A stretch of 64,000 nucleotides of DNA. Origin: Rhabditoides inermis (lineage: Eukaryota; Nematoda; Chromadorea; Rhabditida; Rhabditidae). The translations under genes were made by a program, and so were the position numbers. Positions 1 to 13,664 of this stretch are shown here, one piece after another; within the stretch, counting starts at the first letter, position 1, and the number at the start of each line of letters is the position of its first letter. The stretch spans positions 425,001-489,000 of the forward strand of contig CAWZYM010000045.1 of the NCBI GenBank assembly GCA_963966185.1, in the 5' to 3' direction. Below the pieces are notes generated by a model, which was not told the DNA's origin, did no database searches, and was given only the letters and a program-made list of their open reading frames with translations.

Positions 1-78
1 GTGTGTGTGATGAAATAATGTTAATTAACTGTATTGTAATAAAGTTTCACTTCTGCTTACCTGAAAGAGTGGGGTTCT

Positions 79-104
79 CTCTCTCTCTCTCTCTCTCTCT
101 CTCC
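79..104. repeat. (CT)n microsatellite
   Basis: Simple CT run upstream of the first proposed exon of the RhoGAP gene. Bases 1-409 otherwise show no gene. Confidence 0.9.
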
Positions 105-409
105 CCGGTCTATTCATATCACCGTACAATGAATGAGCATGACTAATCGATTTGAGAACGGTTGCCTATGCGTCATAGCTTTGAGAATCGCCCACTATTA
201 TAGTGATAATTTCGCAGTTTCTCTATTTCCGTTTGCTTGATTGATCGCTTTCCTAATATGTCCACTTTTGACCGTGACGACTGAATGGTTTGGGAATTTG
301 TTACAGCACAATTCGCATCGCTCTCTCTGCTCTCCTCCCGCCACTTACTCTCTCGCCCTCTCTCTCTCTCCACTCACTGTTTCCATGTGGGAGACTTTTC
401 TTCCTTCGA

Positions 410-2234
410 ATGTCGCGCCGTTTGCTCAACAGTTTTTCGCGCAGCCGCAGTGTGTCAGGCGTGAGTGTATATGTGACAGCTGAGCTCTCACTTCCTCCCT
501 CTCACTCCCTCCCTCTCACTCCCTCCCTCTCACTCCCTCATCTACCACCGCTCATCCATCCGTCCACCACCTCTCCCGATCTACCACTCTTTCTGTGCGC
601 GCCTTTCCTTGTTTTATGACCGCGTTGTGTGGCAGTGTAGTGTACCGGTGATAGATGGATGTAGAGTAGAGTGTTTCCAGTGGAGTCTGCATGTCTCTCT
701 GATCTCGGATATGCAACGATTCCCCGTGTCAGCAGAGGAACTGGCCTTTCCGCGCCCCGGCGACTGTGTAAATAATCAACATTATGCAAACATGCAACAA
801 AACTAGGGCAAACTCCGTCAATACACACAAATGGTTGAATGTTTATGTTGAGACTGGTTGATGTGTTGTTGTAGGCGCAGTGTCGTGGAAGAGAGTTCGG
901 TTCGACAGCCGCACTCGACTCCCCTCCGTCAGTTTCCGGAGTCATATCCAGCCTCATTCGGTACCAAACTTTTTAATTCAAAAAAACCCAGTAAGTATTT
1001 GAGTACGTCACTTTTATTCACAACACATGTTAATGTAACACTACTTTGTTGTCAAAGTGTATTTGTATTTCCAATTTCCATCGTTTGAGTGCCGCCGAGG
1101 CATCGCGCCTCAACGCTATTGGAGAGTTGCCCCCTACCCTTCCACTTTCTCCCGGACAGGTGGGTTCATGTGTATGTTTACTTGTTTGTTTACTTGTATA
1201 TTTGTATACTTCTTTTCTGTTTTCAGGATGTGGGCACTCAGACCTCCCCTGCCTCCATTTCCCGCTCATCCTCCTTTGATTGGATCAACGACGCGTCGGA
1301 GCTCGCTGCGATGGCCACGCCCCCCATCGCCCCGCCCCCTCTCTCCGAGTGGGCGCCTCCCCCTCTCGCCCCACCCACTTTCCGGTGAGCCAATATTTTG
1401 TGGAAAGAGTGGAGAACGCCTGTGTGTTTTCGATAGTCTTCCAATGGGAATGAGAGGCAATTGTGTGAAGTGTGAGGAGTGAGAGGAGGGAAACAGGAGG
1501 TGTTGACTACACCGCATTCCTTCATCCGCTTCTCACTGTACATTTCATCAGCTGATCACTTATCACTGATCACTGATCGACTGATTGCAGAGAGCCGTGT
1601 GCTCTGTCGTCGTCGGATGACACAGCAGACGAATTGGCTGCTGCTGATCTGGAAATCATGAGTATGACTCGAGCAGAGAGAACGGCTAGTCGGTCAGTGC
1701 ACATCATGTGTCATCTACTCATCTACTTATCACTTCATATTCAAAGACATAATTGTCAAATCGGTTTCGCCCAGTGATTCTCAGATTCTCACACTTGTCT
1801 TGTCACTTGGCACGCGTAAGTGATTTCGATAATGCGCCTTTCTTACATGGGCATTCGGCATTCCACGATTGCAGATTGCTCGCCTATAAATGGAACGTCC
1901 TCCATTACCCTACTCATTATCTCATTTCAGATTAGTGGCCGACATCGACGAATCCATCGCGATGCTTCTGGAATGCGCCCAGAGCACCGTGCCGCGAGGT
2001 GGGTAGATCAGTGAGTGAGCGACGGTAGATCATAGAGTGAGCGGCGGCAGATCAATGTCGATCGGTGAGCTGAGTGGATCCCCGCCAGAAGCTTCTTCTT
2101 CTTTCGTGTTTATGGTTATGTGTGTTGGGAATTGTATGTGCTTGGAAGAGTTGTAATGTGTGAGAGAGGAGGGCAGAAATGAATCATTCCCGCCGTTCCG
2201 AAAGCAGAGAGATGAATTGCCTGGCATGCAACTC

Positions 2235-2275
<41 letters not shown>

Positions 2276-5200
2276 CTTTGTGTGTTTCCACTACTCGAGA
2301 ATTCATTGCTCATTCCTGCGCTACTCTAGCATCATCCATTTCGGAGTCATTTTTGTTCCCTTGCTAGCTTGATTTGATTTGATTGATTCGCAGTCAACTC
2401 TCAACTCCATTCCATTTCAATTAATAGCTTTCGCGGACTGACGACTTGCAATCAGTTAGAAATAGTATTTTGGGCTGTTGTGATGATAGTTATTCTCATA
2501 GCATCTACTTTCTTCTCCAGATCGTCCTATGGATGTGGCTCCTTGTTCGGATGCTGCCCCGCGAGCCATGTCACACTCTGTCTATGACAACATGCCCGCT
2601 GCACTCACAATAGGTACGTATGCAAATGAGCATCAGCTGATTGAATGACCTTATTCCAGAAGACCCTTCGCTGTCTCGACTGGAGGAGCGATCGGATACC
2701 GCATCCGTGGATCGGTCGAGCGAGCGATCCTCCAAGCTGCCTTCTGCAGCCGCCATCATCGATCAGGTATTGATTCGTCATCTGATCAGTGGTGACGTCA
2801 AAATGTATCAGCTGATCGACCAAGTGCCGACGCAGCAAACGCGACTTCTCGCCTTTCCGACATCTCGGTTGACGGATAGAGCAGGAAGCTGCGAGCAGCT
2901 ATCAGCTGATCACAAGGTGGAATCAGCTGATCGATCAGCCTTTCAAGGTCCATTTCAGAACGACTCAGACTCGTCCTCGAACGGCAAGCTGCAGCAGGCC
3001 GGTGAGTCGTAGTCATAGATCCGTCTTTGTCTCTGCAATCAGCTGATTGTGTGGATCGATCAGCTGATCGGTCGATGGGGAACATGGTTTGCTCTCACTC
3101 TCTCACTCTCTCACTCCCTCTCGCCCCGCACTTCTCCTCTCCAAGAGTGATTAGATGTGATTTCGGCGTCCTCTTCAATTTACTCTTCGGATTCGACAGT
3201 TCCCGCTTCCCTTCTGTCTCCTCTCTCCCCACTCTCTCTCGCCGCCCTCCCTCTTCTCTGCCGTCTCCTCTCCCACACACACTCTCAGGCTGCGTATCGT
3301 CGCAGTGAGTGACAGTCTTCTGTCCACTGCTTGCTATCTCTTCTCTCCTTTTGTGTATATGCTTTTTGTGAACATTTCTTTTTATCGGACGCTATTTAGA
3401 GATTTTTCTATTGGGTTTTCCTGTACCTCCTTTGAATATCGATTACACTTGTATCACATACTTTTCAAGCATCGTGGGTGGTCGTTTGGTCGTGGCGCGC
3501 CCTTTGGCACTGTGTGCCCTCTCGAATCGCGTGCTCTCTCTGCATGTCTCTGACCTCTCCAGATGTTGTTCGAAGGGTTCAGTGAAATGGAGTGCGAATA
3601 TCATTCCAATTCCAATCTCTCGCCGTTTGCTGTACGAATGCATTGAAAGCTGTGAGCTGTGTGTGAAATCATGAAATGTATACTGCCCTTGGAAGGGGGC
3701 CATTCCCCCCCCCCTCTCTCTTTATCGGTGGTCACTCGATCTCACATTCCATTAGGGGCGGCGCGCAGCGGCGCCCGTTTGTTTTGAGCTGTGACGCGCG
3801 CAACACGCCACTCCCAAGGCACACACGATTTCTCTATTCTAATACAATATACTTAATTAGTGTGCGTTATTTGTTAGAATATCACTTTGTAAGACCTATG
3901 AGTATGATTCGTGAAACCAATATCGGTTGCGGCATCCAAAAACCGCCCTCTCTTGCTCTCTCCCGCTTTGCCACTAAACGTGTTTACGACGGCGGCGGCG
4001 GCGGCGGCGACGACGGTGTGCATCACGTAAGCTCCGCCCACTGCACTTTGCGCTCATTGGTCGCTCGGCTCTCTTGCGTGCGCACTCTGATTGGCTGAGC
4101 GCATGCCCCGCCCTTCGTTCACCCACTCTCGTGTCGGCTCGCCGTCCAGGCCACCGCCCCAGTTTTGGCGCGAAAACTGTGGGGGGAGGGGAGTGTGCGG
4201 AGCGGAGTGAGTGGGTAAGAGAGAGAGACGCGAAATAGCGCGTGTCAATGAGAGACTGGCATTGGCAGGCGCACGAGCGATTCGACAAAGCAGTGCGTTT
4301 CCATATTCAGGATACGTTTTCTAAAGTTTCGAATATGTATACATAACATGTTCGGCACATCAACCTGAAAAACAATTTCTTCGAAATTTGAGAAAAGGAC
4401 ATCTATTCTCTTTCGAAAAGTACACGAGTAAAGAGGAGTGGTTTGTTTTGATCTAATTCAACAAAAGCACATGCATAAAATCTCTTCGCAGCTGACTAAA
4501 ATTTCAAAACAAACCTGCTCTTTCTGATCGATGAAAAATATAGTATGCACTATAATCGTGTCATACATTTTGTTGCAAGTTACTTGTTGGGATTAACAGT
4601 ATCCTGAATACCTGAACTCAACATGCTAACAAGAAAACAATTAGAGTTTTAAAACATCGTTCGAAAGAGCAGGTTTGTTTTGAAATTTTAGTCAGCTGCG
4701 AAGAGATTTTATGCATGTGCTTTTGTTGAATTAGATCAAAACAAACCACTCCTCTTTACTCGTGTACTTTTCGAAAGAGAATTGGGATTGGCTTCACATT
4801 TCACGTGGTCACTCCAGTAATAGCGGTGAGAGAAGTTTGTTCAATTCCAACCATTGATTTCTCATTTCATTTCCTCATCAGTGTTTTGCGCCGAGCTTTC
4901 CTTTTTCTACCACGACGTGCTGTCAAAAATTCTGGATCAATTCGTGGTGTCGAGTGTCTCTCGAATTTACACACTCTCTCGCCTGGAAGAAAGCCAGATT
5001 AGTGCAAACGCGTTTCCATTCTTACGCAAAATAACGTCTCGCTCCCATTGCGCAGTTCTCTGATGGATTGTTCGAGTTGATCACTTGTTATGGATCATTT
5101 CTGTCAGCTGATCGATCAGCTGATCAGGCCAGCTGTCCAATCAGCTGACACCTTTGCTTGTCGTGTTCGTGTGAGAGGCTCAAGTGGCCCCGCGTGGCCG

Positions 5201-6703
5201 CATATCACATATCAGATTTGATCAGACCGGCAAAAGAGTGTGTGGTGTGGTGAGAGCGCGAGAGAAACGAGAGTGATCGGATCTCAGAAATCGTGCTAGC
5301 AAACCGCGCACTGACAAGCCTCGCCGGCTTGGCAAGTGACTCTGTGCAGACGGCGTATGATACGCAGCCCAGATACTCAGCCTTCTACGCAGCTAATCCA
5401 CGACCATTGAATCTGTTGCGTGTCGGTGACCATTTGTGATGTTGATGTGATGAGTCCTCTTATACACACGTTTCGAGTACCCCCAGATTATCCTCCACTC
5501 TACGCTCTCTTCTGACCACACTCTCTCTCGCCCTCTCTCGCCTCTCTGGCCCTCTCTCCCTCTCCTCCTCTCCTCTCATTAGTGTCCGCTCTGCATATCC
5601 GGGAGTATGCGCAATTTCGCAAGAGATGCGCTGCCCCGCCCACAATCTAATCTCCCCTGAGGCTAATTTACATAATTTGCATATGCTTGGGTGAGACGGA
5701 AAGGTCTCACTCCCACATTATCGGTGAGAGATCGTATGTTCGAGTTTGTCAATTGCTGACACATCGTTTCATGTTCAAGGCCAGTGAAGGTGTTCGCGTT
5801 TGATGGACACTTGTATCACTACTCATCTCTATCCCCCTCCTCTCTCTCGCACCTTCAATTGCTCCACTTCTGAAATGAACGATGGTGGAGTGTGTCTATT
5901 TTGTGAGTTTCAGAAGAACGGAGGGGGTAGACACAATAATCACCCATCTTCCCTTGGTTCCACTCCCCCACTCTCTGCTTTGCTCTGCTCTTTCCTTCCA
6001 CTCATCATGGTCAATTGCCTGCTCATTCTCTACTGCAGTAGTAAAGTGACCGTCACTTTTTCTTCATCCACTTCATCCTTTCTGTTTCTATCAGTGTCCG
6101 CTGCGGGGAAGTGTAGTCAAGGCAATGTGATTCGTCTGTGTACTTTGCGAACTGTTTCTCTGAACGGGTTGCGTCCTCGTTCTATCATTGTTTCCGTTTC
6201 CAATTCCATCCTCCTCTTTTTGAAACGCGCACAAACCGCAGCAATCCTCCCTATACGCTGACTGTCCCCTGTCTGCCTCTCCTTTCTTCTCGTGCACTCT
6301 CCTCTGTATGTCGTGTGCTCCTCTCATCTTCACACGATATCCCATCACGTCTCTCGCGCGTTACTCATTCTTTTATATTCCGGGGCTAGCATTGCGAACT
6401 GTGGATCGCATCTCTGACTCACTGTCTCGATTTTGCTGGCATAAATCGTGTGTCGATTGGCGAAGCGAGCTGTTCAGATGTAGATTGGATCAGTCGATAG
6501 CCGGCTATCCACTCTCAATCTCTCCCCCCTTCCCCTTCCCCTTCTCCCTCTCCCCCCCCCCCCTCCCTCTCCCTCTGTCACCGGCGGTCGAATCAGTCGA
6601 GTGAGACTGAAATCACCTTGTATCTTCCCCCACAGCCTGCTCGCTTGTAAGCGGGTCGACCTTGCGTGTAATCATTTCCGATCAGCAACAGCCAGTTCTC
6701 TCT

Positions 6704-6756
<53 letters not shown>

Positions 6757-7454
6757 ATTTTCCTGTCTTTTGGAATTAGATGTGTTTGTGATATGAGGAT
6801 CGTCTCCTTGTCTGTATACTCAACATCTGCCTTGCCTCCTGCCTGACACATATTCCTTCTCCTCTTTGTTGTGAGTGCGTGAGGGTGTCAACTCATTTCT
6901 TTTTCCGCCGCCGTCCTCGAAACTTCTTTTCACACCAGTTCTTCTATGTGGGTGGCCAGTAGTATAATTCGATTCACAGTCCATTCATCTCTCATTCTTT
7001 TTATGCTTTCCTTCGCATCGTTAGCCCCTGTCCCCCTCTCTTTATGTGTGTATTGTCTCTGTCTCTCGTCCCTTCCCTTCCCTTCTTCCTCCGTTCCTGC
7101 TTCCTTTTGGTTTCACGTTAGGCTGATCGAATGATTCGCATATCTTCATGGATTGTCCTTCAAAAACCTTGACGGTTGTTCCGCGCTCGCTGATTGGCTG
7201 TTGATCGCAAAAATTGACGGTGATTGGTCGAAGCTCGCTGCTTTCATCTTGCATGTGTGTCTTTATCTCATTCGATCTGTCAATGGCAGGTGTTTTCTTT
7301 TCCCTCCCAGTCCTTTCATCTCACCACTTTCTTTCTGTCATCCAACTTCCCAGTCCAGCCGGATACATTGATCGAAACACAGTTACAGTTCGAGTTAGTT
7401 CTCACATTGTATATGAGTATATATGCCTTCTTCGTACCCCTGGGTGTTTTCCCG

Positions 7455-7486
<32 letters not shown>

Positions 7487-10400
7487 CAGTGGCGGTCTCT
7501 CTTTGAGGTTTGAGGGACCGACGTCATATTTTACGACCTGCCAGGCCGCTCACCTTCCATGTATCAGATGTCAACGCGTGTCATTCACATCTCTCATACC
7601 ATCTCACTAGTTTTTGTTTGTTTCCATGTTGTTTACCCTTGTTTATTTGTTTGTTTCAGAGAGGGATGCCGTCGAAAGCTGCGAGTGGTTGATCCAAGCA
7701 GGCTTTCCCCAATACGCCCGACAGTATCAAGGTACCGTCAGAGAATATGACGTCTATGACGTCATAGCGTTCATGAAACAGAATGAAGACAACTGAAGAC
7801 GTGCAAATCCTTCAAATCATAATGATTAGGCGGAAACCCGTTCTGGACTCGACCGTCTCTGCACTCTCTCACTATCAACACTCTCTCGTCCCCTCTTTCT
7901 CAGATTCTCCTCGATTCGCAGCTTCTTTTGTGCGCAGGCGCTGCTATGCTATGTATTCTTATTATGCAATTCTAGCCAAGCCACTTCCGGCTGAACAAAA
8001 CAAACTTGTAAACACGGGAACAAAGTGATGTGTATGTGTGTTTCAGAGAAGGCGTTTCCGATCGAGTTGTCGTCAGTGCAGGCAGATCACTCTTTTCTCG
8101 ACGCAGACTCGCTCGCAGCTCTCTTCAAGAGACTACACACCCTCAATAGAGCCGCCATAATGCGGACTGACAACGTCGTACTACGACGCAGGGTACGTGC
8201 TTGTTTGTTTGTTTGCTTATTGTTTACCTCATCGTTTACAGAACGACATGCCTGCCGTCGATGCCATGTACATGGAAGATGAAGATGACCAGGTGAGTAT
8301 CTACCTGTCTATTTCACATCACACCTCAGTCCAACGGTCTTTCCGCCACTATCTTTGCTACTCCTGTGGGTCAAGAGTCGCCTGCGGGCATAGAGAGAGA
8401 AAGAGAGAGAAGAGAGAGAAAGAGAGAGAAGAGAGAGAGAGAGAGAGAAGCTGGATGTCGTAAAATGTTTATGATGCCCCGCGTTTTTATTGTCTCTCTT
8501 CTCTTCTCTCTGTTTCTCGGATCAGGATTTGTGATTTTGTTTTCGCGCGGATTGATAATGCGGTCTTGGATGTTCCAATTTTGCCAGCGAGCAGATACAT
8601 TCTTTTCATTTTGCACAATGATTCAGTTTGTTCTGAAAATTGTGCTAATTCATATTATCTGCAAAAAAGATCATTGTGCCGATTACATAATTTCTACAAT
8701 ATAATGCAAATTTTATTGTGATGAGCGTAAGTGTGTGTTTGCATTGGTTTGCAGTGTATGAGATGAACGGATGCGAGCGATTAGCTGGCTGTTGATTTGA
8801 TTGGTTGAGATGGGTGTGCGATGTCGACTGATTGCTGGAATCAGTCTCTCTCAAACCCGCTTCTGCCCTGCCTTCCACAGCCAACCAATCACTAGCATGC
8901 ATATATCACCGCTTATGTGTTATGTGTTAGCCTCGGGCTGTCTATCGATCAGCTGTTTGTGTGTGTGTGTGTGTGTGTGTGGCTTCCGTTCATTTCACAC
9001 AGTTCGCATGTGCTCGTTCGATCGACGACTCACGCAAGCCATGTGTCATCCCATGCTTATCAATACACCGCGCCTAGGCTACTCGCCGCTCCGTCTCCCC
9101 ACAAAATCATTCCTACCATTCATCTTATCATTATTCACATAAATTGGAATCTTTTGATACTTTACTAGCTATTTTCATATTTCCGAATTCAATGTGCCGT
9201 AATCTAGGTTGCATTGTCTGCCCGGTGGCGGTACCAGCGAGGCTCGCACACCTGGTCCCGGATAGGAAACGAACAGATGTATGGAGCCGCAGCCAGGACT
9301 GTATCCACAAAGGTAGAGAGAAGAGAGGAGGAGGGGAGAGAGAAGAGAGGAGGAGGGGAGAGAGAAGAGAGGAGGAGGGAAGAGAGAAGAGAGGAGAAGG
9401 GGAGAGAGAAGAGAGGAGGAGGGGAGAGAGAAGAGAGGAGGAGGGAAGAGAGAAGAGAGGAGGAGGGGAGAGAGAAGAGAGGAGGAGGGGAGAGAGAAGA
9501 GAGGAGGAGGGGAGAGAGAAGAGAGGAGGAGGGGAGAGAGAAGAGAGGAGGAGGGGAGAGAGAAGAGAGGAGGAGGGGAGAGAGAAGAGAGGAGGAGGGG
9601 AGAGAGAAGAGAGGAGGAGGGGAGAGAGAAAAGAGGAGGAGGGGAGAGAGAAGAGAGGAGGAGGGGAGAGAGAAGAGAGGAGGAGGGGAGAGAGAAGAGA
9701 GGAGGAGGGGAGAGAGAAGAGAGGAGGAGGGGAGAGAGAAAAGAGGAGGAGGGGAGAGAGAAGAGAGGAGGAGGGGAGAGAGAAAAGAGGAGGAGGGGAG
9801 AGAGAAGAGAGGAGGAGGGGAGAGAGAAGAGAGGAGGAGGGGAGAGAGAAGAGAGGAGGAGGGGAGAGAGAAGAGAGGAGGAGGGGAGAGAGAAGAGAGG
9901 AGGAGGGGAGAGAGAAAAGAGGAGGAGGGGAGAGAGAAAAGAGGAGGAGGGAAGAGAGAAAAGAGGAGGAGGGGAGAGAGAAGAGAGGAGGAGGGGAGAG
10001 AGAAAAGAGGAGGAGGGGAGAGAGAAGAGAGGAGGAGGGGAGAGAGAAGAGAGGAGGAGGGGAGAGAGAAGAGAGGAGGAGGGGAGAGAGAAGAGAGGAG
10101 GAGGGGAGAGAGAAGAGAGGAGGAGGGGAGAGAGAAGAGAGGAGGAGGGGAGAGAGAAGAGAGGAGGAGGGGAGAGAGAAGAGAGGAGGAGGGGAGAGAG
10201 AAAAGAGGAGGAGGGGAGAGAGAAGAGAGGAGGAGGGGAGAGAGAAAAGAGGAGGAGGGGAGAGAGAAAAGAGGAGGAGGGGAGAGAGAAGAGAGGAGGA
10301 GGGGAGAGAGAAGAGAGGAGGAGGGGAGAGATAAGAGAGGAGGAGGGGAGAGAGAAGAGAGGAGGAGGGGAGAGAGAAGAGAGGAGGAGGGGAGAGAGAA

Positions 10401-10632
10401 GAGAGAAGGAGGGAAGAGAGAAAAGAGGAGGAGGGGAGAGAGAAGAGAGGAGGAGGGAAGAGAGAAGAGTGGATTGCAGCCAAACTGGGAGCAGACACAT
10501 ACCATGGACAGACGGCCCGACAGACTCGGTCTAGAGAGGACGGACAGGGCAGAGAGACAGAGGGTGCTGATGAGAGGGGAAGACGAGGAGAGCACGAGGT
10601 ACGGAGAGAGAGACAGAGAGACAGAGTGAGAA

Positions 10633-10694
<62 letters not shown>

Positions 10695-13615
10695 GGTGTT
10701 GGTTTGCAGCAGCCGCGAGAACGCGAAGTCGCATCGTTCTCTGCAGCGTTCTCAGAGTGAGCGTATCAAGGACCGCGCGAAAGCCATAATGAAGAAGATG
10801 GACATACGGAGCAGCAGTCGGTGGGCACACAGCGATCCATACCAATCAATACATACTCAACGGCCGTTTTCAGTCGTCGCAAGCCTGTGGCGGAAGAGGA
10901 TCGGCTGGTGATCGGAGACCCAGTGCTGGTATCCTATGACTCCGCCTCTCCTGAAGTCATGCGAATGGGACCGAGAGGGCACAGACAGCAAGAGGAATAT
11001 GATGGTGAGCACAACACAAACTACAGCCAACAATAATCAACCAGCGTGGCTAACCCGTGCCCTGTAATTGGTAACCAGTAACTTGTTTCCCCGTGTGCTA
11101 ACGGCGGCTTTCAGCGAGGATGGGTCGATCAAAGAATGCGCGGAGACAGGGGGTAGTCATGCTATCCCCCTCCTCCCCCTCCTCACCAGAGAGCCCCGAG
11201 GAGGTGTTCAGGTGAGCAACTCTTTCTCTCCCTCTCTCCCTCTCTTTCTCTCCCTCTCTTTCTCTCTCTCCCCTCTCTCTCCCTCTCATTCTCTTTCTCT
11301 CTCTTCCTCTCTCTCTCTCTCTCCCCCTCTCTCTCCCTTTCTTTCTCTTTCTCTCCCCCCTCTCTCTTCCCCCTCTCTCTCCCCCCTCTCTCTCCCCCCT
11401 CTCCCCCCCTCTCTCTCATCTCACTTCCCTCTCTGCAGGTCTCGTCGCTTGCGTGACGCTTCCCTGGACGGTCGCGCGTTGCACCGTGTGGGCGGGGGTC
11501 TCTCTAGAGGGAGAGAGAGGAGTGTGCCCCCTCCAATGCTACACTACATACAACCCAAGTGGGACAGAGATGACAAGTACCGGCCGGAGTACGCAGAGTA
11601 CCTGTATCCACGAGAAAGGTGCGTCCTTCCCCCCTCCCTCCCCCTCTCACTCTTCCCATTCAGGCCGAGTCTGCGCGAGTCTCGTCCGCCGCCTCCTCCC
11701 CCCTCCCAGCCCTCCGCCTTCCAGTCTCGGGCATTCGAGACCCCGCGGAGGGGCGGAGCTCCGATGGGCGGGGCATGCGCACCCGACGACTACTACGGCA
11801 ACCCCTACTACAACCCGTATGCGGACAGCAGCAACTACAGTCCCGCCCCATCGTCTTCCACGTACAGTACCCCCTACAGTACCCCTCGCTCGCCCTACCA
11901 GCAGAGGAGACTCATCGTGGGATCCGACGGTTACTACATGCATGGTGTGTGTACCCTGAGTGTAACCAGTAACAGGTCTGCTTCTGTAAGAAACACAACA
12001 TCTTCGTCGTCTCTACGTCTACGACACTTCTGAAGGACTGACATTTATTATGATAGCTGAATATGCCTTACTGACGGTCTTTGTTGCAGACATGTCTCCG
12101 GACTGTTCCCTGATCCGTCGAGCAGCAGCCCGCAACATGTCCCCTCCACAACAGAACGCGGTCGCCCAACTACGCATCGACACTATGAGTGGAAAGGTGA
12201 GCGATCAGCTGATCAATCAATACATGACTGCATCAATCAGTCAACATTCATCCAGGTGTCGCAGTCGTCGCTGGAGACCACTGACGACGAGCCAGTGGGT
12301 CGGCAGAGGAGGGATTCCGGAGTGGGCAGCAGCCTCTCTCGGTCCCCCTCCGGACCATCCACACACAGAATACGACAGTCCGTCCTCCCACTCTCACCAC
12401 CCACATCCCTACACTCATCCGCCACTAGCGTCAACTCTTGGCAGACCGCCAAACGAAAGGTGCGAAACTCTCCCTCTCTCCCTCTCGCTTCCTCTCTCTG
12501 TTCTCCCATCTCTCTCACCCTTCACTCTCTCTCTCCAGGCAGTGATGACGTCTTCGCTGGCTTCGATCAAGGACGACGACAGCGTGACGTTCTTCTCGGA
12601 GTCTCAGCTGCTTCGGTGTGTGGACGGCGTGGGTGTGATGGAACTGGCTAAGCTGAGGAAACTCGCGTACCTCCGAGTCACCGCCATCCTAGAGAAGCAC
12701 ATGGGAGCAGGCGCCACTGTCAAGGTGGGACAATTATCCATGCACTATTGAACACATTTTTTGTACTCATTGCTTGCTTGCAGATCGGCATGCCAGCAGT
12801 GTGTTCCTCTGGCCCTGCCGGTCGCAACTGGACTGTGCAGAAGCTGATCAACAAGATCAAATCGATGGACTCGAAGGGAAAGGAGGAGGCGTCCGGGGTA
12901 TTCGGACAGCCACTCGAGAACAACTACAGACGGACTGGCTACTGCCTGCCGAGGACCATACTCGAGGTAAGAGACACACTTATCAGTGATAATGATATAA
13001 CAAGATTATAATACTATCAACTGTATCTCAGGTGCTGCGTTTCCTGTCGTCGCAGAGTGCGGAGACAGTGGGTCTGTTCCGGAAGAACGGAGTGCGCAGT
13101 CGGATAGCAGAGCTGAGAGTGGCGGTAGACAGAGAGAGTGAGGGGGACGTGTTCACTGGAGAGAACGCTCTCGACGGGGGACAGGTGAGGAGAGGGAGAG
13201 AGAGGAGGAGGGAGAGATGGAGAGAGAGAGAGAGAGGGGAATGGAGAGAGGGAGGGAGAGAGAGGGGGAGGGAGAGAGGGAGGGAGTAAGAGACGATCGG
13301 TCAGAGACGAGTTCAGGTGCACGACGTGGCGGACCTTCTGAAGCAGTATCTGCGAGAGCTGCCCGAGCCTCTAATGACAGCCAGAATGAGCGAATGCTTC
13401 GCCCACATATACCAACACGTGCCAGAACACGACAGGTACGTAGAAGGAGGGAAAGAGGGAGGGAGGGAGGGAGGGAGAGCGAGGAGAGAGTTGTTTTCTT
13501 TCAGGTTGTCGACCCTGCAATACGCGGTGCTTCTCCTGCCGGATGAGCACAGAGAAGCACTGCAGACACTGCTCTTCTTCCTCCACGACGTCGCTAGACA
13601 CAGCACTGTCAACAA

Positions 13616-13664
<49 letters not shown>

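Noticed and set aside
3289..3304. 16-nt microexon of the RhoGAP gene
   Set aside because: It has splice-like borders, but the flanking exons 2959-3001 and 7660-7731 already join in phase and the microexon would break it.
9312..10470. CRISPR array
   Set aside because: Direct repeats without spacers in a eukaryotic intron; it is a minisatellite.
9131..10629. ORFs of 400-470 codons on both strands (RGGGER and SSLLSPPPLFSLP repeats)
   Set aside because: They arise from the 22-bp minisatellite, which lacks stops in all frames; the region is intronic.
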